A stretch of DNA of 64,000 bases. It comes from Macrostomum hystrix. Lineage: Eukaryota > Platyhelminthes > Macrostomidae. The notes beneath the pieces are model-generated. The model was not told the DNA's origin and ran no database searches. It saw only the letters and a list, made by a program, of their open reading frames with translations. Every line of letters starts with the position of its first letter. Positions within the stretch are counted from its first letter, which is position 1. The translations under genes were made by a program, and so were the position numbers. This document shows positions 33,272-43,862 of this stretch, piece by piece. The DNA is taken from NCBI GenBank assembly GCA_950097015.1, contig CATNEN010000010.1, forward strand, positions 1,938,501 to 2,002,500, in the 5' to 3' direction.

Positions 33272-34950
33272 AATTCTGTTGATAGTGAGTGCCATAGCTA
33301 CAAATGTGAGCGACTTAATTGGCACCGGGGATAGGTGAATAAAGTGCGCGGTGTGTAATCACAAGCCTAATCACCTGGCTCGTACACGCCCGCAAGCTCA
33401 TTAGTCCAACTGACACACTAGGCAAGAATCAATGTTACATTTTTCTCATCCTTTCCCTGCAGATCAGGGTAGGCACAACAATTGATGGTGAGTGTAACCC
33501 TCCATTATAATCTGCGACTTGGCCACCTCTCCGATCTCTGATCCTGAGTGAATTCCCCTTAGGCAGATTAAACATCAATGTTCCCACGCACAATGTCTGC
33601 AACCTTTTTCATAGTTTTCATTGCAGCTTTTTTAGGACTTTACGCCCAAGAAAGTTGTTTCGCTACTCAAGAGCTACACGCGCAGAGGTGCTCAAAGGTG
33701 CTGGGGTCAGACAGCAGAAATGAATTTCTTTTATTCTGAGGTATACTTGACTGCATGGCCAGCCGGCCCGGTGCAACCCGTGCGAGGCTCTGCCCGCCCC
33801 GTCACTCTCCTTACTCAGAGTGCCCAAGCTGCTCAAAATGTCCCAAGGTAGGGCGGGGGAGGGGAGAGAAGGGAATTGGAAAGTTGAGTCCTTCTGAGTC
33901 TAAGCCTTGAAAATTGCAGCCCTACTGATCAAGTGGCCAATTTGCATTCTGGCTGAGCTCACGCGCTCTCTTGCTCTCTCTCTATCTCCCCTCTCTCTCT
34001 CCTTCTCGCACTCTTCTTCCCATGGAATTCAATTCCAGGGAATCGCAAGCGCCACAGCTTCTCAAACTGCGGCCTGCGAGATTAGGACCAAAAAGGGAAG
34101 AGTATCGAGAGGGAGAGAGGCGGGACATCTGGGGCGGCAAGCGGGCGGAGATGAGGCGCCGGATCCCGGCCCTTCCTTTGCCGCTTTCTCCTGCCGGCTC
34201 CCTGGTCCCGCCGAGGCGTCGGGGGCATTAAGATGAAGTGCCAGGCAGTCTAAGCAGTTTTGGCGGAGGCGGGCCAGCTGGGCATGACAGGAGCTCATTA
34301 GTTTTGCTCCCAGAAGTGGCGTAAATAACCCGAGCCAGGCTTCGGGTGGACCAGTTTTCCCAGTGTGTTCCCCCTTCTCGCCCGATACCCTCTGTTTATT
34401 AAGGCACCGGGGCATCGTAAAAAGATAGAGAAATCCTGGGACTAGAAATGTAACATTTCGCATAGGCTTCCACTGTACCCAAAGCAGTAGCCAAGACACA
34501 GGCAGCTTGTACACAAGCGATGAAATCGATACACTAAGGTTTGTGTGTAAAGCACCCTTCAAATGTAGTTATTTTTTAGTGAGACTGAGTTTGATCTGTC
34601 CAAGGACTCCGAAGTCTCCAAGGTCTTAGATTCTGTCTGGCTCTTCTCCAGGCCAGTCTTTCGTTTCTACGGCTTAAAATCTGAGGAGCAAGCGTCAGAG
34701 ATTAACTGACAAGTCGAAGCTGGGACAGGAACTTCATCCGCTGTGCCTGTGGAAAACTGACGTCGGTCTTAACGAACCCGGATTAGTACGAGTCGGCCAT
34801 TAATCACTGATCCCACTGCGTTTATGAAGGCTAATAAACTTTATTGATGTGTTTTGCGTTGGCGCCTAAAATAATCACCATTTGCATCTGCATTTACGAC
34901 CGTCACTCTCCGATTGTACGTTACAGAAGACTTAGGAAATTCTAGGATAC
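33272..34950. other. Sequence unique to copy B
   Basis: This part of the ~2.5 kb segment is missing from copy A. It has a mixed base composition with CT-rich patches near 33970-34020. A 166-codon minus-strand ORF (34562-34062) has no recognisable domain and is not supported. I see no gene. Confidence 0.5.
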
Positions 34951-35496
34951 CATCTGACAGTAGTCAGACCCATCTGACAGTAGTCAGACCCATCTGACAG
35001 TAGTCAGACCCATCTGACAGTAGTCAGACCCATCTGACAGTAGTCAGACCCATCTGACAGTAGTCAGACCCATCTGACAGTAGTCAGACCCATCTGATAG
35101 TAGTCAGACCCATCTGATAGTAGTCAGACCCATCTGATAGTAGTCAGACCCATCTGATAGTAGTCAGACCCATCTAAGAGTAGTCAGACCCATCTGATAG
35201 TAGTCAGACCCATCTGATAGTAGTCAGACCCATCTGATAGTAGTCAGACCCATCTGATAGTAGTCAGACCCATCTGACAGTAGTCAGAACCATCTGAGCA
35301 CTGTCAGAACCATCTGACTACTGTCAGAACCATCTGACTACTGTCAGAACCATCTGAGCACTGTCAGAACCATCTGACTACTGTCAGAACCATCTGACTA
35401 CTGTCAGAACCATCTGACTACTGTCAGAACCATCTGACTACTGTCAGAACCATCTGACTACTGTCAGAACCATCTGACTATTGTGAGAACCATCTG
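34951..35496. repeat. 20-bp hairpin minisatellite with inverted loop in its second half
   Basis: Units at 34951-35290 read CATCTGACAGTAGTCAGACC. From about 35291 they read CATCTGACTACTGTCAGAAC. Both contain a 6-bp stem (TCTGAC/GTCAGA) around a 4-base loop. The loop is AGTA in the first half and its reverse complement TACT in the second, while the spacer keeps its direction. There are about 17 plus 10 units. Confidence 0.93.
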
Positions 35497-36300
35497 ATTG
35501 CTAGAGCAGCTTATCGAAGTAGTCTATTTTTCTAAGAACACCATCGTAGAAGACGGTTTGCAAGTTTAAGTGGAGGTCGGAGCCAGTGAAAGTGGTTAGG
35601 ATGAAGGAAACTGGCGGTGCAGGAAGCTGAGAAGAAGCGCAGCGCCTTTTTGTTCCCAACGGTGTGCACTGGACTCCAGCCAACTAAACACCCTCAAACT
35701 CCTCTGTTCTCTCGTCCGCCTCCTTCTCACTTCCCCCCCCCCGGATCGATGCTTCCCAGTCACCGTAGGAGAAGCAGAGTGGGAAGAAACAGGATAGGGA
35801 GGCCGCTGCCTGAACACTGGCTCCATTTTTGTGTCGGGTGCTTCTATCTGGTTGAACGATGGCCTTCCTGCTTGTTTACTTTTGTTGGCCTTTATCTGCC
35901 AATGATTCATTTCCGCCTGCGGCCCATCTGGCGGAAATTAAAATAGATTAGCTTTCCTTTGCTCTGCCTACTGTCTGGCAGCTCCGATGAGCACCTTAGT
36001 TCCTTGAGGCCTTTGCGAACCACCTGGTGCAACTGAAGGCTGCCATGATCTGGTATGATATGGCCCACCTGCTGACAATAGTTGAAGTATAGAGCAACAC
36101 GGTTCACATGTGATTAGTAGCCATAAACTGATCACTATTGTACAGAACTGCGGTCTAAATCATATATTACTCACTGATGAATGGGCATCGCATTGAGGAG
36201 AGAAGGTTGGAGTTTGAGTTGCGTTACATTTTAGTTACTTCTAGGAGTAAGATTCTTTGTTTAGAACGAAATTAAAATTAGGCTTTTACTGCTAAACGAC
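35497..36300. other. Spacer; returns to duplicated sequence at ~35808
   Basis: The DNA up to 35807 is unique to copy B; from there it matches 18561 onward in copy A. No gene is supported. Confidence 0.5.
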
Positions 36301-36447
36301 AAAAATTGCTTCTGCTGCCGGCCTGTTTAAAATACGTTGACAGTGGACACCTCTCAATCTGCTCTGTCACAGTTCAGAGCTCGGTGGACACCCCTCAGTC
36401 TTCTCTGTCTCTGTTCTCTGTCTCTTCTCATCACCTGTGTGAGACGA

Positions 36448-36765
36448 CCTGGAGAGGTTGTAGCCTAGTGGTTAGGGCGTCGGACTCACGACTTGAAGGT
36501 CGGGGGTTCGATTCCCGACTCCCCTGAAACAATTTGTGTCCTTTAGCAAGACACTTAACTCTGCATTGCTTCAGTTCACCCAGCTGTTAAATGGGTACCA
36601 GCATCAGCTGGGATAATTGAAGGTGGGTGTGGCGTCCCCCCAGTCCATGGACTGAACAGCTGTACGCAGCCTTCAGATGCGCCGCGCATTAGCTGCGGCT
36701 GTGCTGTCGGCTGCACATCTGACCCAATTGGGGCAGGTGTAATCAATTAATTATTATTATTATTA
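36448..36765 (+). mobile_element. tRNA-derived SINE with 9-bp target-site duplication
   Basis: It is flanked by GTGAGACGA (36439-36447 and 36766-36774). The head is tRNA-like (GTAGCCTAGTGGTTAGGGCG, then GGTTCGATTCC). The conserved-looking body has CTTTAGCAAGACACTTAACT and GCTGTTAAATGGGTACC, and the tail is (ATT)n. It split the arrestin-derived fragment of copy B. Relatives lie at 6601-6800, 38095-38345 and 47150-47312. Confidence 0.9.
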
Positions 36766-36830
36766 GTGAGACGAGATCTCCATGCAGGTGGGGCACAGGT
36801 AGCGGGTCTCAATGCAGTCGGAGAATGTGC
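36766..36830 (-). pseudogene. Arrestin exon 2 fragment in copy B
   Basis: About 64 bases match 37643-37706 of the intact gene, with one change (GTCTCAATG for GTCTCCATG). The fragment sits next to the SINE and is followed by the same TGCAGAGTTCAGTGGACACC found in copy A. Confidence 0.85.
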
Positions 36831-36963
36831 AGAGTTCAGTGGACACCTTTCAGTCTTCTCTGTCACAGTCCAGAGCTCGGTGGACACTCTAGGCCTTCCA
36901 CTACAATGCAAAAATACTGTCAGTCCGCGCTAAGGTTGCGTCTCGGCCTGCACCCGGTTGATG

Positions 36964-39900
36964 TCACACCGAGGACACCTTCTCAGCGCAGTCGTTGAGT
37001 CCGTTGGCTATGCTGGCCAGCCGCTGCCGTTCCAGCTTCGCGGGGTTCTTCATCACGGTGGGGTAAACTGGCTGGTAGAGAACGCCCGACTCAGCGCCCT
37101 CGGAGCCGTCGTACACCTGGCCGAGGGTAAAGGCCGGGCTTACGTACATGCCGCCTTCGACACTCTCCACCGCGGTCTGGAACACCACTGGCGGCACAGC
37201 CACGTTGGGAATGCGGAAGGGCAGGGTGGCGATGGTGAAGGGAAAGTCTAGGCAGAGGTTTGTCGGCGACTTGCCATCGCGGACCAAGTTGACTCGCAGG
37301 GTGTAGCTGATCTGCATGAGGCGGCAGAAGCCCTCCGGGATAGTCGGCGGCACAGTGGGCAGCAGCAGGAAGCGGGACAGGTCCCAGTCGACTGTCTGCC
37401 TGGCGCGAATCAAATCCGAGCGATACTCGAAGGCCACGTGCTGGAACTCCTTGCAGATGCCGAGGACGCCCCGGTTGATAAAGAAGCAGCAGTCCTGTAC
37501 CAACTTAACGCTGATGCGCAGCTGCCTCTCCGTGCCGTTGGCCACCTGGCAGCGCAGCTTAATGTGCTCGCTGCAGCAGTAGGCGCTTCGCTCCAGGGTG
37601 CCGGAGAGCTTCAGCGGCTTCAGCAGCGGCAGGCAGGGACAGGTGTGAGACGAGATCTCCATGCAGGTGGGGCACAGGTAGCGGGTCTCCATGCAGTCGG
37701 AGAATGGGCCAATCACGGTGAAGTAGGCGATGTGGCTGGGGTTGGACGCGTAGGGCACGTCGATGATGCAGCGCAGGTAGTAGCGGACTGTGCAGGTGCG
37801 GCTCTCGAAGCTCGGAGGCAGCGCTGACTCTGGCAGCGGGAAGCTGAACTGCCATTTGTGCGCGCCCCGCGGCAGGATCGGCAGGGCATCGTTGCCACCG
37901 GGCTCCAGGCCCTTCTCGATGCCCCACACGGTGGTCTTGGCGTCCAGGTACACCTGGTCCTCCTTGACCGAGTGCCGCTCGCCGCCGCGGCTCACCTTCC
38001 ACTCGACGTGGCCGCGACCGCGAAGGTAGACGCGGATGCCGCGCACCTGCAGGCCGACGTTCGGTTTGGAGGGATTTCGTTCTTGGCTCCTGGCTCAGTG
38101 ACTAGACTGTTTGACTGTGTGCTCACAGTTACATACTATTCAGTCCATCCACGGACTGGGGAGGCCGCGACACCCACTAAAATTTCTACCCAGCCAATGC
38201 AGGCACCCATTTTAAACCTGTGCGAACTGAAGCGTTTTAAGTGTCTTGCTAAAGAACTCAAATTGCTTCGCTTGATCTGAGATTCGAACCCCCGACCTCT
38301 CGGTGAGAAGTCAGCAGCTCTAACCACTGGTCTGAGTACACGCTGCAAGTTTAGTGGTTGCAATAACAAGTTTTTCTATCAAGAAATTGAATCTAGTTGA
38401 CTTTGAATAATTTTAGTTCAGGCCCTGCATGTGGATTCTGGTGTGCAATCGAGTGCTCAAATGGATTGGCTCAGAGCTCAGGCCACGGGACTCAACCGGT
38501 GTCAGTAAGCTGATTTGAGCTGCAAAACGTCGGCTCCCCTCGATTTCCTACTGAGTTCCCCATTTGGGATTTTCAGCTGGGCAGGGTGGGGAAATTGTAT
38601 TACCTGGCCTAAGAGGCGGCCAACCACAAAAAATGAGATTTTACCGGCCACCCTCCGAATCTGCTATCGGAGCTGAAGCCAGGGTCCGGGGGGTGCTTAA
38701 CTCGAGCACAAGAGTGGACTGGGTGGGGGGAAATTAGGGGAGCCGCTGGCACAAAGCAGCAGATATGACAAAATTGCATCCTGTACTCCTCGGACACCAG
38801 CTCAGCCTCCCCCGGGGACGCTGAAGATGCTCAGCCTGAGTCTCCGGGAATAAATAATTAATTTCTGCTTTGTCTGCAAACTGCTGCTTCAGCGGACTCT
38901 GCACAGTTTCCACCTGGCCTTTAATAAGCCTTCTCGCACCGCGTGTCATGCCCCGTGCACTTTTCCCAGCTACAGAATTTGTCATTCTGAAACAGAACAG
39001 AACAGGGCTCTGAGATGGGGAGGCGGGGACAGAGCTGGAATGGCGCCCTCAAAAACTGAGCGGATGTACTCGGCTTGGGATTCAAGATGGGAGAGAAGCA
39101 GTTTGGGAAGACGGAGGCTGCGATGGAAGGAAGATGAGGATGAAGCGTAATTAGAGCTGACGGCATCACCTGAGACAAAATTGCTCCCACATGCCAAGGG
39201 ATCTGGCAGCTCGGGGATTGGAAGGAGGGGGGAATCAACACGCCTTGGAGACCCCCCAGCTGGAGTAATTATTGGCTTTGGCTTCATCTCTGTGATCTCA
39301 AACATTCCTCTCAGTCTGTGCAGCATCTCCGGTCGCATCGATTCGGTGTCTAATGAGAGCGGAGCGGGCATCGCACACTTGTAACGTGCCTCCCTGCGAA
39401 CAGCCTGAAATCAAAGCTGCTCTGAGCAGGCGGACTCAGTGGATTGAGCTAACTGAGGCCTTAACTGCAATAAACTCTGGGCCAAGCTTGAACTTTGAAA
39501 CGCTAAGTTTAGTAGGCCTATAAAACATCAGGAGATCAGGGACCACATCCCGCATTCTTTCCCCATTAACGGCTTTGCTGTCGCTTGCTGGGGGGGATGT
39601 CAGTCGGGAGGATTTTTGGGATAAGAAGTTGTTCTCTAACTAGCGCCCCGCCCTTCCTGTCTCGCGAGCCGTGCAGCTCACCTTGTGCATGGCGAGCAGG
39701 TGCGAGACGCGATGAAGCTGCTGTGGGTGGCTCCCCTTAAAGCCGCGACAGCTAGGGGCGTCTGTCACGTCCTGGCCATCAAATCTACCTGTCTCCTCCA
39801 CCGCCCCCAGCCTCTTTCTCAACTGCACCCCGTGACAATCTCCCTGCCTAACCTTCCACTCCCTACTTGAAAACTGAGTCTTCTTCGGCGCCACGGCCTC

Positions 39901-41227
39901 TTGAGCAGCCCTGAGCTTGCACCGGCGCCCACTTCATCTTTCTAATAAACGGCCGCGTGTCAGCCTGGACTGGTTTGTGAGGCCTTCCAGTGTTTGCTGC
40001 TGCTGTGCTCAAATACCCAATACTCTGATTATTGATATGAGAGCTGATGAAGCGGTTAACAACAGACACCAGAAGGAGACGGGCAAAATGCTTTTCTGCC
40101 ATATGATTGACGAGCCAGAGCACTGCAGAGAAGAACTTATAAATATGGCTTTCGTGAAACAGGTAGGGCCGTTTCTGGGCACTCAGCGGCCTTTTATCCC
40201 CTATTAAAATTGGTCTTTTTTTCAATACAAAAGACGTGGTTGAAGAGAATGACCTCAATACTGATGAGGAAAAATGGGAATAGAGAAGGGACGAGTTGGT
40301 CCGCAGGCGGAGCCATCAGAGGACACGCTGAGACACGGTTGGCAAACAGAGCTCAGCAACGAGATTTGGGCAGAGTTCTGGAGAAATCTGCATTTTCAGA
40401 CAAGTACCAAGACCTGCCAGCTCCGCTTAGCAATGCACCCAGTGTTTTTACCTTAGGGACTGGGCAGTTCAGTACACAGGACGGGAAGTTGGTAGATTGT
40501 AGATTGGGGAGCTGGTAGATTGGGGAGTTAGTAGATTGGGGAGCTGGTAGATTGGCGAGTTAGTAGATTGGGGAGCTGGTAGATTGGAAAGTTGGAAGAA
40601 TGGGAATTTGGTAGATTATGAAATTGGTAGATTGGGAAGTTGGTAGATTGGCAAGTTGGTAGATTGGGAAATTGGTAGATTGACAAGTTGGTAGATTGGG
40701 GAGTTGGTACATTGGGAAATTAGTAGATTGGGAAGTTGGTAGATTATGAAATTGGTAGATTGGGAAGTTAGTAGATTGGGAAATTGGTAGATTGGGGAGT
40801 TGGTACATTGGGAAATTAGTAGATTGGGAAGTTGGTAGATTATGAAATTGGTAGATTGGGAAATTGGTGCATTGGCAAGTTGGTAGATTGGGGAGTTGGT
40901 ACATTGGGAAATTTGTATATTGGGAAGTTGGTAGATTGGGAAGTTGGTAGATCGGGAAGTTGGTAGATTGGGGAGTTGGTAGATTGGGGAGTTGGTAGAT
41001 TGGGGAGTTGGTAGATTGGCAAGTTGGTAGATTGGCAAGTTGGTAGATTGGGGAGTTTGTTGATTGGCAAGTCAGTAAGTCAGTAAATTGGTGAGTGAGC
41101 AAGTAGTTCGAAAGTTCACCTTGAAGTTCTCGGTGCTGTCCACGAGCACATGACCTGTGACTTGCTCGCCAGCGTACCAGACCTGCTTGGCCAGCTCAAT
41201 GTCAAATTTAGTGATGTAGTCCACCAT
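36964..41227 (-). CDS. Alpha-arrestin (arrestin domain-containing protein)
   Basis: There are two exons. 41227-41120 (36 codons) opens MVDYITKFDIELAKQVWYAG and ends ENFK at a GTGAAC donor. 38046-36964 (360 codons plus stop) continues VRGIRVYLRGRGHVEW after CTGCAG. Both junctions are phase 0, giving 396 residues. The start matches the arrestin N-fold opening strands (F-I-L...Y-GE-V-G-V). Residues ~5-160 form Arrestin_N and ~175-325 Arrestin_C (LKLSGTLERSAYC, LPFRIPNVAVPP). The family links membrane receptors to sorting or ubiquitylation. The tail has YQPVYPTV but no PPxY motif, so NEDD4-type ligase binding by the usual route is doubtful. Intron 1 is 3 kb and holds a SINE and a 16-bp minisatellite. 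The last 79 codons are copied at 20192-20434. Confidence 0.93.
38095..38345 (-). mobile_element. tRNA-derived SINE in arrestin intron 1
   Basis: On the minus strand a tRNA-like head (CCAGTGGTTAGAGC, GGGGGTTCGAATCTC) is followed by CTTTAGCAAGACACTTAA and AAAATGGGTGCCTGCAT. These align with the body of the SINE at 36448-36765. It is diverged, with no clear flanking duplication. Confidence 0.8.
38346..40485. other. Arrestin intron 1, unassigned part
   Basis: Short ORFs on both strands lack recognisable domains and conserved structure. No repeat or RNA gene is supported. Confidence 0.5.
40488..41080. repeat. 16-bp minisatellite in arrestin intron 1, ~36 units
   Basis: Units of GTAGATTGGGGAGTTG with GGGAAATT, GGCAAGTT and TATGAAATT variants run close up to the exon 1 donor at 41119. 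The minus-strand ORFs through it are low-complexity artefacts. Confidence 0.93.
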
Positions 41228-41570
41228 GACCTTTGCGGATGCTGCTGCGTCACATCACAGTGCCATGCTGACAGCCGCGGGCCTCCGGTTGAATGATCAA
41301 AATGCGGCCTTGACGGCCCTGTGGTAGCTTCAGCTGGCGACCCCGCTGGAACTGTCACTGGAACGCAAGCCTGCTAACCATCGGCGCCCAGATTAGCTCT
41401 GATCTTCTAGAAGCAGAATTTACCCTGGTTGCTGGAAAAGCTGCTTGCGTTTTTCTTTAGTTTTAAGTCGCGCTTCCATTGGCTGATGCGGCGTTGGCGA
41501 ACTCTCAGTGGGCTGCCGGCTGGGGCAGAGAAAGTGCGTCGGAATATGCCTACACAGCTAGTCGCTGGAA
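41228..41570. other. 5' flank of the arrestin gene
   Basis: This is GC-rich DNA directly upstream of the arrestin ATG (minus strand). It probably holds the promoter and 5' UTR; no defined element is recognised. Confidence 0.4.
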
Positions 41571-41574
41571 CCGC

Positions 41575-42757
41575 AGCTATAAACGCAGCAGGAATCGCAG
41601 ATAGAATCGTAGCAGGAACCGTAGCTAGAGTCACAGCAGAATTCGTAGCTAGAATCACAACAGAATCAGTAGCTAGAATCACAGCAGAATCCGTAGCTAG
41701 AATCACAGCAGAATCCGTAGCTAGAATCACAGCAGAATCCGTAGCTAGAATCACAGCAGAATCCGTAGCTAGAATCACAGCAGAATCCGTAGCTAGAATC
41801 ATAGCAGAATCCGTAGCTACATGTAGAATCATAGCAGAATCCGTAGCTAGAATCATAGCAGAATCCGGAGCTAGAATCATAGCAGAATCCGTAGCTAGAA
41901 TCATAGCAGAATTCGTAGCTAGAATCATAGCAGAATTCGTAGCTAGAATCACAACAGAATCCGTAGCTAGAATCACAGCAGAATCCGTAGCTAGAATCAC
42001 AGCAGAATCCGTAGCTAGAATCACAGCAGAATCCGTAGCTAGAATCATAGCAGAATCCGTAGCTAGAATCGCATCAGGAACCGCAGCTAGAATCGCATCA
42101 GGAACCGCAGCTAGAATCGCATCAGGAACCGCAGCTAGAATCATAGCAGAATCCGTAGCTAGAATCAGTGCAGAATTCGTAGCTAGAATCACAGCAGAAT
42201 CCGTAGCTAGAATCACAGCAGAATTCGTAGCTAGAATCACAGCAGAATCCGTAGCTAGAATCACAGCATAGCTACGAATTCCAGCTACGAATCGTAGCTG
42301 GAACCGCAGCTAGAAGCGTAGCAGGAACCACAGCTAGAATCGCATCAGGAACCGCAGCTAGAATCGCATCAGGAACCGCAGCTAGAATCGTAGCAGAAAC
42401 CGTAGCTAGAATCGCATCAGGAACCGCAGCTAGAATCGTAGCAGAAACCGTAGCTAGAATCGCATCAGGAACCGCAGCTAGAATCGCATCAGGAACCGCA
42501 GCTAGAATCGCATCAGGAACCGCAGTTAGAATCGTAGCAGGAGCCACAGCTAGAATCGCATCAGGAACCGCAGCTAGAATCGCATCAGGAACCGCAGCTA
42601 GAATCGCATCAGGAACCGCAGCTAGAATCGTAGCAGAAACCGTAGCTAGAATCGCATCAGGAACCGCAGCTAGAATCGCATCAGGAACCGCAGTTAGAAT
42701 CGCATCAGGAACCGCAGCTAGAATCGCATCAGGAACCGCAGCTAGAATCGCAGTAAA
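41575..42757. repeat. 24-bp minisatellite, ~49 units, two variant blocks
   Basis: The left part has AGCTAGAATCACAGCAGAAT or ATAGCAGAAT units. The right part (from ~42065) has AGCTAGAATCGCATCAGGAA or GTAGCAGAAA units. A 6-base insertion sits at 41818. The AGCTAGAATCG core and period are those of the array at 7181-7982. ORFs on both strands are artefacts. Confidence 0.95.
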
Positions 42758-43076
42758 AAGCCAGGCTAATTTAACCGTCTAGTTATTACTAGCTATTTTC
42801 TTACTTAGCTAATGTAAATGAAATGTGCGAATACAGACAAGAGTGTTTCGCACCATTAGGTCAGAAAATTCAGACTATTCAATTGCGCATCTGAGTCCAT
42901 TTGCTATTTAGCTGTAGTCTGAAAGTTTTCTTTGCTGATAATAGAAAAATTTCGCATTTAGACTTGAAAAAAGTGCGCAAATGTTTTTTTTATTTTTGCA
43001 GTAACAGTTGGTTTGTCTCGCTTTCGAGGTCTGAAATAATGTTTTGCTGCTTTGGGCCAGTAACGTTTGTGCTTCT

Positions 43077-43113
<37 letters not shown>

Positions 43114-43862
43114 CATGGAATACGGCGGGAGTTCGGTCCTCCTGTGGTCACGAGTTGCAAAAGAAAGAAATAAGAGAGACAGACAGAGCTGCGGAGAAAA
43201 TCAAGACTCAAAAAGCAGAAGCAGAAACAAGGAAAGACTCGCAAGCTACAATTTCGCCCTGCGGGAAGGGCTGGGGAAAACTTTGCCGAGGGAAAAGATG
43301 GGCAGGCCATAGAGAGAGGACATGGATCGATTGAGGCTTGCCGCTGCAGCTGCCGCCCCCCAAAGCTGCTCGCTGGTTCTCGCGCACGCAAGCCACACAG
43401 ACTGAGACTCAGAGAGGGGAGTGGAGCTGCAACTGTGAGGCCGGATTCTATTTTGGTATCCGGTTCGTAGCAATTCTCAGACCGTAGAGGGCTACAGATA
43501 CACTACTTATCGATGCATTAATATCAGCTTGGAAATGTAACACTGAAGCACTTCCCAGTGTCTTTAATGAAAGCTGCTTTTTTGTTTCTGATGTCAGCTG
43601 AGGTGTCGGAAAAATAGCTTCATTTATTCGCGCTTCTAAAAACAAAGGAAAAATTCGATTAAGGCACAACGATTTTGTTTCGATGTGTAAAAATATAGTT
43701 GCACAATCAATGTGACTGAGGATTTGAACATTTTTGAAGCATTTTTTATAAGTAAGCAGAAATTACAAAAGTAACAAAAGATCAGGCATGAACTCGCACG
43801 TGTTATTTATAAGCTTAAGCCCAAAATTACAGAACAAGGATATCGATACCTGTGTATCCCTT
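42758..43862. other. Intergenic DNA with a (CAG)n tract
   Basis: A run of about 11 CAG/AGC triplets lies at 43078-43112. Downstream is purine-rich. Small ORFs on both strands are unsupported. Confidence 0.5.

Larger units (their letters stand above)
30068..37203 (+). repeat. Segmental duplication, copy B
   Basis: This is the same block as 15171-20434, with its arrestin end continuing into the intact gene. It carries ~2.5 kb (33272-35807) that copy A lacks, a single arrestin-fragment unit, and its own SINE. Confidence 0.93.

Noticed and set aside
34062-34562. 166-codon minus-strand ORF in copy B
   Set aside because: No domain, no splice support, and absent from copy A.
36450-36530. tRNA gene on the plus strand
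   Set aside because: A and B boxes are present, but the acceptor stem does not pair and the sequence continues into a SINE body and (ATT)n tail. The same applies to 6730-6800, 19905-19984, 38270-38335 and 47225-47310.
40560-41102. Minus-strand ORF rich in Asn-Leu-Pro-Thr
   Set aside because: Translation of the 16-bp array in the arrestin intron.
41407-42271. Long ORFs of ~280 codons on both strands
   Set aside because: The same 24-bp family is open on both strands at once, as expected of a repeat, not of a gene.
43044-43334. Poly-Gln protein from the CAG tract
   Set aside because: Only a short ORF around about 11 triplets; all three frames are open through the tract and nothing conserved flanks it.
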